DNA of 8,510 bases from Methanobacteriota archaeon (GTDB lineage Archaea; Altiarchaeota; Altiarchaeia; IMC4; QMZM01): the NCBI GenBank assembly GCA_903930485.1, contig CAIYYO010000267.1, forward strand, positions 1-8,510, in the 5' to 3' direction. Below are positions 1-5,625 of this stretch, piece after piece. The translations under genes and the position numbers were made by a program. Positions within the stretch are counted from its first letter, which is position 1. Every line of letters begins with the position of its first letter. The notes below the pieces were generated by a model. That model was not told the DNA's origin. It saw nothing but the letters and a program-made list of their open reading frames with translations, and did not search any database.

Positions 1-1013
1 GCTGTGGCTTCGTCTTTTGTGAGGCCCCTCGACATCAGGTAGAATATCTCCTTTTCGGCTATCCTCCCGACCGCCGCTTCGTGAGACATGTCCGAGCCCT
101 CGCCTTTAGCCAGCAATTCGGGTATAGCGTGAATGACTGCGTCTTTTCCAAGGAGTAGGCCGCGGCATTCCAGATGCCCTTTGACTTTCGGGTTCGCGTT
201 CCGGAGATCCCCGCGCGATATGATTGTTGCCGTGTCTTTTGCGATGGCCCTCGATATGATCTCAGCCTTGCTGTCTTCGCCTTCTAGGATCACCCTGCTG
301 CCGACGTCCAGGTATGAATTGCCTTCCGCATACATCAGGCTTGAGAATCTTGTGACGCTGTTTTTTCCCTTGCAGTATGCGGTCGGGTACATCTGAAGGT
401 CTTTCACCGGCTTGAGTATGACGTAGTTGGATACGAATGACGCGTTCTCTTCGACTATCGCGCCGCTCCTGGGTCGTACAGCGGTTTCAGGGCCCCAGTT
501 GTGTATCATGGTGAACGTGAGCTTTGCGTTTTTTTTGATAAAGAACTCACTGACGCCTACGTGTTCCGCGCTTCCGGTTCCTTCGGTGGTTGCGCAGCCG
601 GATATTATCTGGGCTTCGCTTCCTTCTTCCGCGATTATTATGTTGTGGACGTATTGCTTGAACTTCTGCCGCGATATGAACATGCAGGACTGCAATGGCA
701 CGGCCACTTTTTGCCCGGCGAGTATCCTCATGAAGTATCCGCCCATGACTTTTTCGTCGGTGTTCTTTGTGTATTCGTCCTTGTTTTTGTCGACGACCTT
801 CCAGTAGTAGTCCTCCAGCCAGTCGTGCTTCTTCAGGGCTTCTTTGATATCGAGCAGCTCTACTTTGTCCTTATAGTCCTCCATGACCCTTGAGAAAACA
901 GCGCTCTCGTCGAGATGGAAGAAGCTTGCGGAACGTTTCTCTTCGCCTTCTTCCATGCCTACTTTTGCCGCGGTCTTGGCTATCTCTTTCGGAAGGTCTT
1001 TCAGGGTTTTCAT
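1..1013 (-). CDS. sufB: SufB/SufD-family Fe-S cluster scaffold protein, 3' end outside the window
   Basis: This is the scaffold of the SUF system, on which nascent Fe-S clusters are built with the ATPase SufC in the cytoplasm. The visible 337 codons run without a stop off the left edge; judging from archaeal relatives a short C-terminal tail is missing. The core has the beta-helix character of the family. Two regions resemble E. coli SufB by eye: HLECRGLLLG, where C283 lies where the essential C405 is expected, and MSHEAAVGRI, where H311 matches H433. Family assignment is firm; those pairings are by-eye inference. The start is fixed by context: the ATG overlaps the sufC stop by one base (TGATG), and a strong SD (GGGAGGGG, 1022-1029) sits inside the last sufC codons. 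It is the fourth gene of the ferritin-peroxiredoxin-sufC-sufB operon. SufD is a paralogue, but position next to sufC and the retained Cys favour SufB. Confidence 0.93.
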   Translation of the reverse strand, partial: MKTLKDLPKEIAKTAAKVGMEEGEEKRSASFFHLDESAVFSRVMEDYKDKVELLDIKEALKKHDWLEDYYWKVVDKNKDEYTKNTDEKVMGGYFMRILAGQKVAVPLQSCMFISRQKFKQYVHNIIIAEEGSEAQIISGCATTEGTGSAEHVGVSEFFIKKNAKLTFTMIHNWGPETAVRPRSGAIVEENASFVSNYVILKPVKDLQMYPTAYCKGKNSVTRFSSLMYAEGNSYLDVGSRVILEGEDSKAEIISRAIAKDTATIISRGDLRNANPKVKGHLECRGLLLGKDAVIHAIPELLAKGEGSDMSHEAAVGRIAEKEIFYLMSRGLTKDEAT

Positions 1014-1756
1014 CAGTCTTTCCCCTCCCAACACTTGACGCACTCACGATATCCCTTTTTTCTGATGTTCTCAAGTATGGCTTCGGGCTTGTTCCGGCAG
1101 TGTATCGCGCTGTCGAGCAGGACGCACGCCCTCTCCGCCTTCAGGTATTCGAGGATGTATCCCTGGTGCGTTATAACGAATGCGCTGGCTTTGTTCTTTT
1201 TGACGTACGCCTGTATCTCCTCGCCGATGAGTTTCAGGCTTTCAAGGTCTACACCGCTGTCCGGCTCGTCCAGCAAAAGCAGTTTCGGCTTCATGAGGAG
1301 GAGCTGCAGCATCTCGGCTCTCTTCTTTTCCCCTCCTGAAAAATCCAGGTTCACGTCCCTGTCGAGCAGGTCTTTGAGGTTGAATTTTTCCACAAGGGCC
1401 TCTTCCTCGGGCGAGAGTTCTTCGTTCGGTTTTTTTCCCGCGCATATTTTGAGGAGATCCCGGAGCTTTACACCGCGTATGTCCTGCGGCAGCTGGAAAC
1501 CAATGCCTATTCCCAGACGGGCCCGTTCATCGACCGTTTTCTTGGTTATTTCCTGGCCGTCGAAGAAAATTCCCCCCTTCTTGACCTTGTAGCCCGGGAA
1601 ACCCATGATCGTCATCAGTAGGGATGTCTTTCCACTGCCGTTGGGGCCGAACAAGACGTATATCTGGCCCTTCTCTATGCCTATGTTTATCCCCTCAAGG
1701 GTCTTCCTCTTGTTTATCTCGACGGAAAGGTCCCGTACCTCGAGGATCATGGGCAT
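1013..1756 (-). CDS. sufC: SufC, ATPase of the SUF Fe-S cluster assembly system
   Basis: This is a cytoplasmic ABC-type ATPase that drives cluster assembly on SufB or SufBD; it is not a membrane transporter. In the 247 residues the nucleotide-binding elements appear in order: Walker A GPNGSGKTS (37-45), Q-loop FQLPQ (Gln88), signature FSGGEKKR (139-146), Walker B LLLLDEPDSGVD (159-170) and H-loop His197. The PDSGVD after Walker B is typical of SufC. The length is normal for the family. The C-terminal tail carries a C-x-x-C pair (C239, C242). The gene begins 27 bases after the peroxiredoxin stop and overlaps sufB by one base, so it is in the same operon. No clear SD precedes the start, and a second ATG two codons later is an alternative. 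The identification is secure. Confidence 0.97.
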   Translation of the reverse strand: MPMILEVRDLSVEINKRKTLEGINIGIEKGQIYVLFGPNGSGKTSLLMTIMGFPGYKVKKGGIFFDGQEITKKTVDERARLGIGIGFQLPQDIRGVKLRDLLKICAGKKPNEELSPEEEALVEKFNLKDLLDRDVNLDFSGGEKKRAEMLQLLLMKPKLLLLDEPDSGVDLESLKLIGEEIQAYVKKNKASAFVITHQGYILEYLKAERACVLLDSAIHCRNKPEAILENIRKKGYRECVKCWEGKD

Positions 1757-1783
1757 TTTTTTATTCTTTGCGTTCTTTGGCGC

Positions 1784-2434
1784 TCACAATTTCTTATAGC
1801 AGAACCACCAATCGTAACCGGCGTACTGCGACTTTCTCTCGGACGCAGTTTTCACGTCCTTTGGCGGCGGGATTATCACGCTGTCCTTGATGAGTTCATT
1901 ATTCGGCCAGTTCGCGGGCATCGAAACTTTGTTCTTGTCCGAGGTCTGGAGTGCTTTGACCGCCCGGAGTATCTCGTCCATGTTCCTCCCGACTTCCTGC
2001 GGGTAGTATAAGATTAGGCGCACGATGCCTGTGGGATCTATTATGTAGACCGCCCTCACGGTGTTATTGCCTTTGCCCGGATGCACCATGCCAAGGGATT
2101 CGGCTATCTTTCCCCTGTCGTCTGCGATGACCGGGAACTCTATCTCGACCTTGAGGTTGTCCTTTATCCACTCCATCCATTTTATATGGCTGAATATCTG
2201 GTCAATGGATAAGCCGATGAGCTCGCATCCAAGGGCTCTGAATTCCGGGTACCTCTTCTGGAATGCGTAGAACTCTGTCGTGCACACCGGCGTGAAATCC
2301 GCGGGGTGCGAGAACAGCACGACCCATTTTCCAGCGTAGTCTTCCGGGAATTGAATCGGACCTCTCGTCGTCTGGGCCTCGAAGCTGACGACCTTGTCCC
2401 CCAGGAGAGGGATCCTGCTGCATCCTTCATCCAT
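1784..2434 (-). CDS. Peroxiredoxin, archaeal 1-Cys/Prx6-type
   Basis: This is a thiol peroxidase that reduces H2O2 and organic hydroperoxides in the cytoplasm. At 216 residues it has the length of archaeal Prx6-type enzymes rather than the roughly 190 of AhpC. The catalytic motif PADFTPVC holds Pro44, Thr48 and peroxidatic Cys51, and the likely active-site Arg is R127 in TVRAVYIID. Other cysteines are C5, C70 and C212. The tail ends YDWWFCYKKL, which resembles the C-terminal arm of archaeal thioredoxin peroxidases such as that of Aeropyrum, so C212 may be a resolving residue. A good SD (GAGGG, 2442-2446) overlaps the end of the preceding ferritin-like gene, whose stop is 11 bases away, and fixes this start. 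Its place between a ferritin-like gene and sufC suggests protection of iron and Fe-S cluster chemistry from peroxide. The electron donor is not encoded nearby. Confidence 0.95.
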   Translation of the reverse strand: MDEGCSRIPLLGDKVVSFEAQTTRGPIQFPEDYAGKWVVLFSHPADFTPVCTTEFYAFQKRYPEFRALGCELIGLSIDQIFSHIKWMEWIKDNLKVEIEFPVIADDRGKIAESLGMVHPGKGNNTVRAVYIIDPTGIVRLILYYPQEVGRNMDEILRAVKALQTSDKNKVSMPANWPNNELIKDSVIIPPPKDVKTASERKSQYAGYDWWFCYKKL

Positions 2435-2445
2435 CTTTAAGCCCT

Positions 2446-2727
2446 CTACTTGATTAATTTCTCCACTTCCTTCCTGCCGGCCAGAAGCTCCCGCTCCTGC
2501 TCGGGATCAAGCCTTAAAAGCATCGTTTGGAATTCGCCGGCATGCGTCTTCTCCTCCTTTGCTATGTCCATAAAGAGGATTTTCAGATCGTTGTTCTGCG
2601 CCATCGCTGCGAGCTGCTCGTAAAGGTTCACTGCATCGAGCTCGGCTATCATCGCCGTTCGCAAGACCTCTTTGTCGATCGCGTCTTTCCCTACCTTTAC
2701 CAGGTCCACCGGAATATTGGACATCAT
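2446..2727 (-). CDS. Stand-alone ferritin-like half-domain protein of the encapsulin-linked type
   Basis: This 93-residue protein resembles, from memory, the N-terminal ferritin-like domain of the Pyrococcus furiosus encapsulin, with shared blocks such as IAELDAVNLYEQ and EEKTHAGEF. One protomer supplies two helices and half of a di-iron centre, so a working ferroxidase site would form between subunits. Candidate ligands are Glu29, Glu59 and His62 (E-x-x-H), with Glu37 nearby. The sequence stops about where the Pyrococcus protein passes into the shell domain, and no shell gene follows. The frame is open upstream to an ATG at 2838, but the ATG at 2727 is preferred. It follows a GGTGG site, lies about 38 bases from a TATA-like box, starts where homology starts, and the longer form would overlap speB. 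It leads the operon with peroxiredoxin and sufCB. A role in iron oxidation or storage is inference; a demi-rubrerythrin is the alternative. Confidence 0.87.
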   Translation of the reverse strand: MMSNIPVDLVKVGKDAIDKEVLRTAMIAELDAVNLYEQLAAMAQNNDLKILFMDIAKEEKTHAGEFQTMLLRLDPEQERELLAGRKEVEKLIK

Positions 2728-2760
2728 TTTCAACCACCCGGTTATCCTTATGAATCCTTT

Positions 2761-2768
2761 CTTTAAAA
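2761..2768 (-). promoter_or_regulatory. TATA-like box for the ferritin-peroxiredoxin-suf operon
   Basis: On the minus strand this reads TTTTAAAG. Its centre is about 38 bases before the ferritin-like ATG at 2727. With the usual archaeal spacing of about 26 bases, transcription would begin near 2738 and give a leader of about 11 bases that still contains the GGTGG site. A second box at 2807-2816 (TTAATATATC on this strand) could serve instead, with a leader of nearly 60 bases. No experimental start is known. Confidence 0.4.
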
Positions 2769-2787
2769 CATGCGCCTCAGGATTGCG

Positions 2788-2816
2788 TTTTTTATGTTCT
2801 GAGAGCGATATATTAA
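2788..2816 (+). promoter_or_regulatory. Candidate promoter region of speB, shared divergent spacer
   Basis: Two A/T-rich boxes lie before speB: TTTTTTATG at 2788-2796 and ATATATTAA at 2808-2816. The first is centred about 32-34 bases from the ATG at 2826 and would give a leader of only a few bases. The second is a better TATA match but only nine bases from the start codon, too close to direct this ATG unless the start lies elsewhere. Because it is nearly symmetrical it may serve the minus-strand operon. No SD precedes speB. Confidence 0.4.
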
Positions 2817-2825
2817 TCCTACAAG

Positions 2826-3716
2826 ATGGCTTTTTCAACCAAATTCGCAGGCCTGGCCGAGGCTTTTTCGGATTATAAGGAGGCCCGGTTCGTCGTTCTG
2901 CCGGTTCCCTACGAGAAGACGACGTCTTACGGGAAAGGCACGATTAATGGGCCCGAGGCGATCATTGATGCTTCGAGATTCATGGAGCTTTATGACGAGG
3001 AATTAAAAGCCAACACGGCTGAGTCAGGTATAGCGACGCTGAAGCCGCTCGTCGTTGACGATGCTCCCGAAGTACTGACTGAGGAGTTGCGCAAATCGTG
3101 CGCCAAAATCCTCAGAGACGGCAAGTTCCCAGTAGTCCTGGGCGGAGAGCACACGATATCCCTTGGCGTATTGCTTGCGGTGAAGGAGTCCTTCAAGGAT
3201 GTAACGGTCCTGCAATTCGACGCGCATGCCGATTTGCGGGACGAATACGGCGGCTCCAAATACAGCCACGCATGCGTCATGGGCAGAATAAGAGAGCACG
3301 TACCTGCCGTGCAAGTGGGGATACGGAGCTATTCCGACGACGAGGTGGAGAAAGTAGAACGAGAAAGGAAGAACATATTCATTGCTTCAGAGATGCATGA
3401 AAGAGACTGCGTCAAAGATATAATAAGCCGTCTAGGCAAGAACGTTTACGTTACCTTTGACGTAGACGCGTTCGATCCTTCCATAATGCCCTCGACAGGG
3501 ACCCCAGAGCCGGGAGGCCTCGGATGGTACGACGTTCTAAGGATCCTTAGGGAGGTCTCTAATAAAAGAAATATCGTCGGGTTCGATGCAGTAGAGCTTG
3601 CGCCAAATCCCTCGGTAAAAGCGCCGGACTATATGATTGCGCGGCTGATCTACAGGGTCATGGGCTACGTGAATCAAGAATATTTAAGCAGGAAAAACGT
3701 ATCTGTTAAAAAATAA
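2826..3716 (+). CDS. speB: Agmatinase (ureohydrolase family)
   Basis: This is a cytoplasmic di-manganese hydrolase that converts agmatine to putrescine and urea. All ureohydrolase signatures are present in the 296 residues: GGEHT with His109, DAHADLR with Asp132, His134 and Asp136, SHACVMG with His148, DVDAFDP with Asp212 and Asp214, and FDAVELAP with Glu257. The N-terminal KFAGL and VVLPVPYEKTTSYGKGT blocks also fit agmatinases, which supports the ATG at 2826; no sensible alternative start follows until residue 53. The downstream gene pdaD makes agmatine, which favours agmatinase over arginase or formimidoylglutamase. Some archaeal homologues act on aminopropylagmatine instead and make spermidine directly; sequence alone does not separate the two. 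No SD is visible and no clear terminator follows. Confidence 0.95.
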   Translation: MAFSTKFAGLAEAFSDYKEARFVVLPVPYEKTTSYGKGTINGPEAIIDASRFMELYDEELKANTAESGIATLKPLVVDDAPEVLTEELRKSCAKILRDGKFPVVLGGEHTISLGVLLAVKESFKDVTVLQFDAHADLRDEYGGSKYSHACVMGRIREHVPAVQVGIRSYSDDEVEKVERERKNIFIASEMHERDCVKDIISRLGKNVYVTFDVDAFDPSIMPSTGTPEPGGLGWYDVLRILREVSNKRNIVGFDAVELAPNPSVKAPDYMIARLIYRVMGYVNQEYLSRKNVSVKK

Positions 3717-3859
3717 TTCGAAAGAAAGAAATAAAGCAAGTCGACACAGCATCCTTCGATTCTGCGCCGATCCTTCCGGGGCCTGGAATGAGAGGAACCC
3801 TCGTGAATACGGCAAGCTATTTTAATACTAACATACATAAAGTAAAACAACAAAGACAA
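3717..3859 (+). promoter_or_regulatory. speB-pdaD spacer with a pdaD promoter
   Basis: The 143-base spacer contains a TATA-like box TATTTTAATA at 3818-3827. Its core is centred about 36 bases before the pdaD ATG at 3860, predicting a start of transcription near 3850 and a leader of about ten bases with no SD. pdaD can therefore be expressed on its own even if speB transcripts read through, since no T-rich terminator is visible after the speB stop. The rest of the spacer shows only weak short repeats (ATCCTTC twice), and I assign nothing to them. Confidence 0.5.
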
Positions 3860-4435
3860 ATGGAAAACACGAACTTTTCCCCCGGACAAACGATGATACC
3901 CAAGAAGCTTTTCTTCACAAAAGGCGTTGGAGTGCACAAGGACAAGCTGGCGTCTTTCGAGCTCGCTTTGAGGAAGGCAGGGATCGAGAAATGCAACCTA
4001 GTCTACGTCTCGAGCATATTCCCGCCGAACTGCGAGATCATTCCTTCAACAGAGGGGCTCAGGCAGCTTTATCCGGGCCAGATAATGTTCACAGTGCTTG
4101 CGAGGAGCGAGACCAACGAGCCGAACCGACTGATATCATCCGCGATCGGCCTAGCGATTCCAAAGGACCACGAGGGCTACGGATACTTGTCCGAGCACCA
4201 CTCGTTCGGCGACACGGCGAAGAAGGCCGGCGAGTATGCGGAAGACCTTGCTGCGACAATGCTTGCGACAACGTTGGGCGTGGAATTCGACTCAGAGACT
4301 GCATGGAAGGAAAGAGAGCAGGTGTACAAAGCAAGCGGAAAGATATTCAAGACAACGAACGTGGTCCAGTCTGCGGAAGGAGACAAGGACGGGCTCTGGA
4401 CGACGACTATTGCCGCCGCAGTATTTTTGTTCTGA
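3860..4435 (+). CDS. pdaD: Pyruvoyl-dependent arginine decarboxylase
   Basis: This enzyme decarboxylates arginine to agmatine in the cytoplasm with a self-made pyruvoyl group instead of pyridoxal phosphate. The proenzyme cleaves itself between two serines; here the site is VYVSSIFPP, with cleavage expected between Ser51 and Ser52, leaving Ser52 as the pyruvoyl. The SSIFPP block corresponds to SSIMPP of the Methanocaldococcus jannaschii enzyme, and Glu112 in YLSEHHSFG is the likely match of its catalytic Glu109. The 191 residues are somewhat longer than the 165 of that enzyme. The frame is open to an ATG at 3788, but the extra 24 residues cross the TATA-like box and look non-coding, so the ATG at 3860 is chosen. 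With speB it forms the route from arginine through agmatine to putrescine. The stop codon abuts that of the convergent hydrolase gene. Confidence 0.95.
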   Translation: MENTNFSPGQTMIPKKLFFTKGVGVHKDKLASFELALRKAGIEKCNLVYVSSIFPPNCEIIPSTEGLRQLYPGQIMFTVLARSETNEPNRLISSAIGLAIPKDHEGYGYLSEHHSFGDTAKKAGEYAEDLAATMLATTLGVEFDSETAWKEREQVYKASGKIFKTTNVVQSAEGDKDGLWTTTIAAAVFLF

Positions 4436-5029
4436 TCACAGTTCCACCAGAACGCACCTTGCAGGACTGGCCTCTGCGCCTGTTATTTTCAGCGGCGAGC
4501 AATGGGTAAGGTATCTGCCGCCTCTAACGTGCCCCAGGACCAGGCCTTCTATTATCGGAATGTCGTTTCCGAGGAGTTTCTTATGGGCTGCGTCGGACCC
4601 GTATTTATCTATGGATAAACAATCGATGCCTACGGCCTTTATCTTCTTTTTCACGAGATAGTCGGCGCCGTCAACTTCTAAAAAGACGTGTTCTTTCGTA
4701 TCCTGTGTCTTGAGGAAAACGATATCTTCCGCATTTATTTCGAATTTGGAAAGGTCACCGGCAGTGATGGATCGCTTCAAACGCGAGAGGTCGCAGACTA
4801 TTGCGTCGCCTGTTAGGGATTCAAGAGGTATCTCGTCTACGGACTTTCCGTCGGGGACATAGTGTGATGGGGCGTCTATGTGAGTTCCGGTATGCAGGCC
4901 CATCGTGATCCTGGAAAGGAGGAAGCCGTCTTTCCGCAATGTCTTCAGGGTATCTATCTTTACCTTGGGGTCGCCGGGGTAGACTGCGGAGTCCGGGCTT
5001 ATTGGACAAGAGATGTCAATCAGCTTCAT
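4436..5029 (-). CDS. Cyclase-family (kynurenine formamidase-like) metal-dependent hydrolase
   Basis: This 197-residue protein belongs to the cyclase family that includes bacterial kynurenine formamidase (KynB) and isatin hydrolase, enzymes that hydrolyse amides or lactams with bound zinc or manganese. The metal site HTGTHIDAPSH gives His46, His50, Asp52 and His56, and the second part of the active site is His149 and Glu161 in HKKLLGNDIPIIEGL. All expected ligands are present, so it is probably active. The length is typical, slightly short. The start is supported by a strong SD (GGAGGGG, 5036-5042). It follows the small helical-protein gene by 52 bases and may be co-transcribed with it. No tryptophan or kynurenine genes are nearby, so the substrate is unknown and the kynurenine label should not be taken literally. 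Confidence 0.88.
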   Translation of the reverse strand: MKLIDISCPISPDSAVYPGDPKVKIDTLKTLRKDGFLLSRITMGLHTGTHIDAPSHYVPDGKSVDEIPLESLTGDAIVCDLSRLKRSITAGDLSKFEINAEDIVFLKTQDTKEHVFLEVDGADYLVKKKIKAVGIDCLSIDKYGSDAAHKKLLGNDIPIIEGLVLGHVRGGRYLTHCSPLKITGAEASPARCVLVEL

Positions 5030-5081
5030 GCCGCGCCCCTCCGGTATCCTGCCATGTAAACTATACTGTTGGAAGAAGGGA

Positions 5082-5315
5082 TTAATCGCCCGCAGCCAGG
5101 ACTCGTTTTCGGTTTATCAGAGACTCCCGCACGGCCCTGTAGACGAATATCGGCAGGAAGTCGTGTATCCTGGCGTTGTTTTCGTCAGAGAATCTAACGT
5201 AGTCGTACGTGCTATGGATCTCTTCCTTTCGGGTTTCGCCGAACTCCTCAAGCAATTTATGGATATTGGTTTTATGGGCTTTTTCCAGGGTTTCAGAGTT
5301 GTTTATCGGGTCCAT
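5082..5315 (-). CDS. Small helical protein, possible three-helix bundle dimerisation domain
   Basis: This is a 77-residue acidic and basic protein without cysteine, signal peptide or membrane segment, predicted mostly helical. The C-terminal half has a pattern A-x-I-x-D-F-L-P-I-x-V-x-R-x-V-R (residues 48-63). That pattern resembles the small bacterial proteins called three-helix bundle dimerisation domain (DUF3562-like), whose role is unclear to me. That match is from memory and moderate. Coding status is supported by a TATA-like box at the right distance (5349-5356), an ATG with a short leader, and the neighbouring cyclase-family gene 52 bases downstream on the same strand. It begins the leftward unit facing the 310-base gap. 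It may be a dimerising adaptor or regulator; I do not assign a function. Confidence 0.68.
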   Translation of the reverse strand: MDPINNSETLEKAHKTNIHKLLEEFGETRKEEIHSTYDYVRFSDENNARIHDFLPIFVYRAVRESLINRKRVLAAGD

Positions 5316-5348
5316 CTTTAGTCTCTATACTGTTCTAGGCCCGTTGGT

Positions 5349-5356
5349 TTAATAAA
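5349..5356 (-). promoter_or_regulatory. TATA-like box of the small-protein/cyclase unit
   Basis: The minus strand reads TTTATTAA here, centred about 37 bases before the ATG at 5315. The usual archaeal spacing puts the start of transcription near 5326 and the leader at about eleven bases. The palindromes at 5361-5388 lie just upstream, where a transcription-factor-B contact or a regulator could act. Confidence 0.5.
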
Positions 5357-5360
5357 CGAT

Positions 5361-5388
5361 TGGTATATACCATATATAGACTATATAG
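5361..5388. repeat. Palindromic cluster, candidate operator
   Basis: Positions 5361-5372 are a perfect 12-base palindrome, TGGTATATACCA, followed by the perfect 8-base palindrome CTATATAG at 5381-5388, with alternating TA steps between. The 12-base site lies directly upstream of the leftward TATA-like box. Such symmetry is what a dimeric regulator would bind. The neighbouring AbrB-PhoU protein is one possible partner, but nothing in the sequence proves it. Confidence 0.4.
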
Positions 5389-5590
5389 TTTTGAAGTTCT
5401 GCATTATTCTTTGCTGCTGACAAAAAATGATATGAGCTTATGTATCGGATTATGCGTCGCTGCATCTAGTATAAATTTGAATTGAGTTTGTCTGGCCCTG
5501 TGTTAAAAGTAAAAAATCACAGGATATCCCCTTTATCTGGATAAAAAAATATATCAAGTATATAGATGCGTCTATTACTACATAATCCAG

Positions 5591-5603
5591 TTTTTTATAT
5601 ATA
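5591..5603 (+). promoter_or_regulatory. TATA-like box of the AbrB-PhoU/tspO unit
   Basis: The sequence TTTTTTATATATA is centred about 28 bases before the ATG at 5626. That spacing puts the start of transcription within a few bases of the start codon, so the message is probably leaderless or nearly so. A weak AGGA at 5620-5623 is too close to the ATG to be a normal SD. Confidence 0.6.
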
Positions 5604-5625
5604 GTTTACCTAATGAATCAGGAAA

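Larger units (their letters stand above)
5316..5625. promoter_or_regulatory. A/T-rich divergent intergenic region, 310 bases
   Basis: This gap separates the leftward small-protein gene from the rightward AbrB-PhoU gene and is much richer in A/T than the coding sequence. At its left end is the leftward TATA-like box (5349-5356). Next is a cluster of palindromes (5361-5388). The middle, about 5400-5560, has scattered A-tracts and the short palindrome GGATATCC (5522-5529), but no ORF, tRNA or box C/D RNA that I can support. The right end holds the TATA-like box of the AbrB-PhoU gene (5591-5603). The short word ATATAGTTT occurs at both ends (5383-5391 and 5599-5607). Confidence 0.6.

Noticed and set aside
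427..893. Two overlapping plus-strand open frames opposite sufB
   Set aside because: Both lie wholly on the complement of conserved sufB sequence; their hydrophobic look comes from complementing charged codons.
915..1592. Long plus-strand open frame of 225 codons opposite sufC and the start of sufB
   Set aside because: It is the antisense of two well-identified Suf genes, its product is low-complexity and Ser/Arg/Phe-rich, and it matches nothing I recognise.
2446..2505. Possible encapsulin cargo-loading peptide at the ferritin-like C-terminus
   Set aside because: The end (GRKEVEKLIK) lacks the usual Leu/Gly-rich loading motif after a flexible linker and still belongs to the helical domain.
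2728..2838. N-terminal 37-residue extension of the ferritin-like protein
   Set aside because: The extension has no homology I can see, crosses the TATA-like box, and would overlap the divergent speB start; the ATG at 2727 fits the family start and follows GGTGG.
3788..3859. N-terminal 24-residue extension of PdaD
   Set aside because: It spans the TATA-like box and is not part of the family; the ATG at 3860 has the expected promoter distance.
3674..3937. Minus-strand open frame across the speB-pdaD spacer
   Set aside because: It covers the ends of two real genes and a promoter, with a composition unlike a protein and no motif.
4436..5029. Specific call as kynurenine formamidase (kynB)
   Set aside because: The catalytic residues are shared by the whole cyclase family, and no tryptophan-degradation gene is nearby, so the substrate cannot be named.
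5400..5560. Possible small RNA in the middle of the large gap
   Set aside because: I found no tRNA-like arms, no paired C and D boxes, and only weak hairpins such as TATCC/GGATA, which are expected in A/T-rich sequence.
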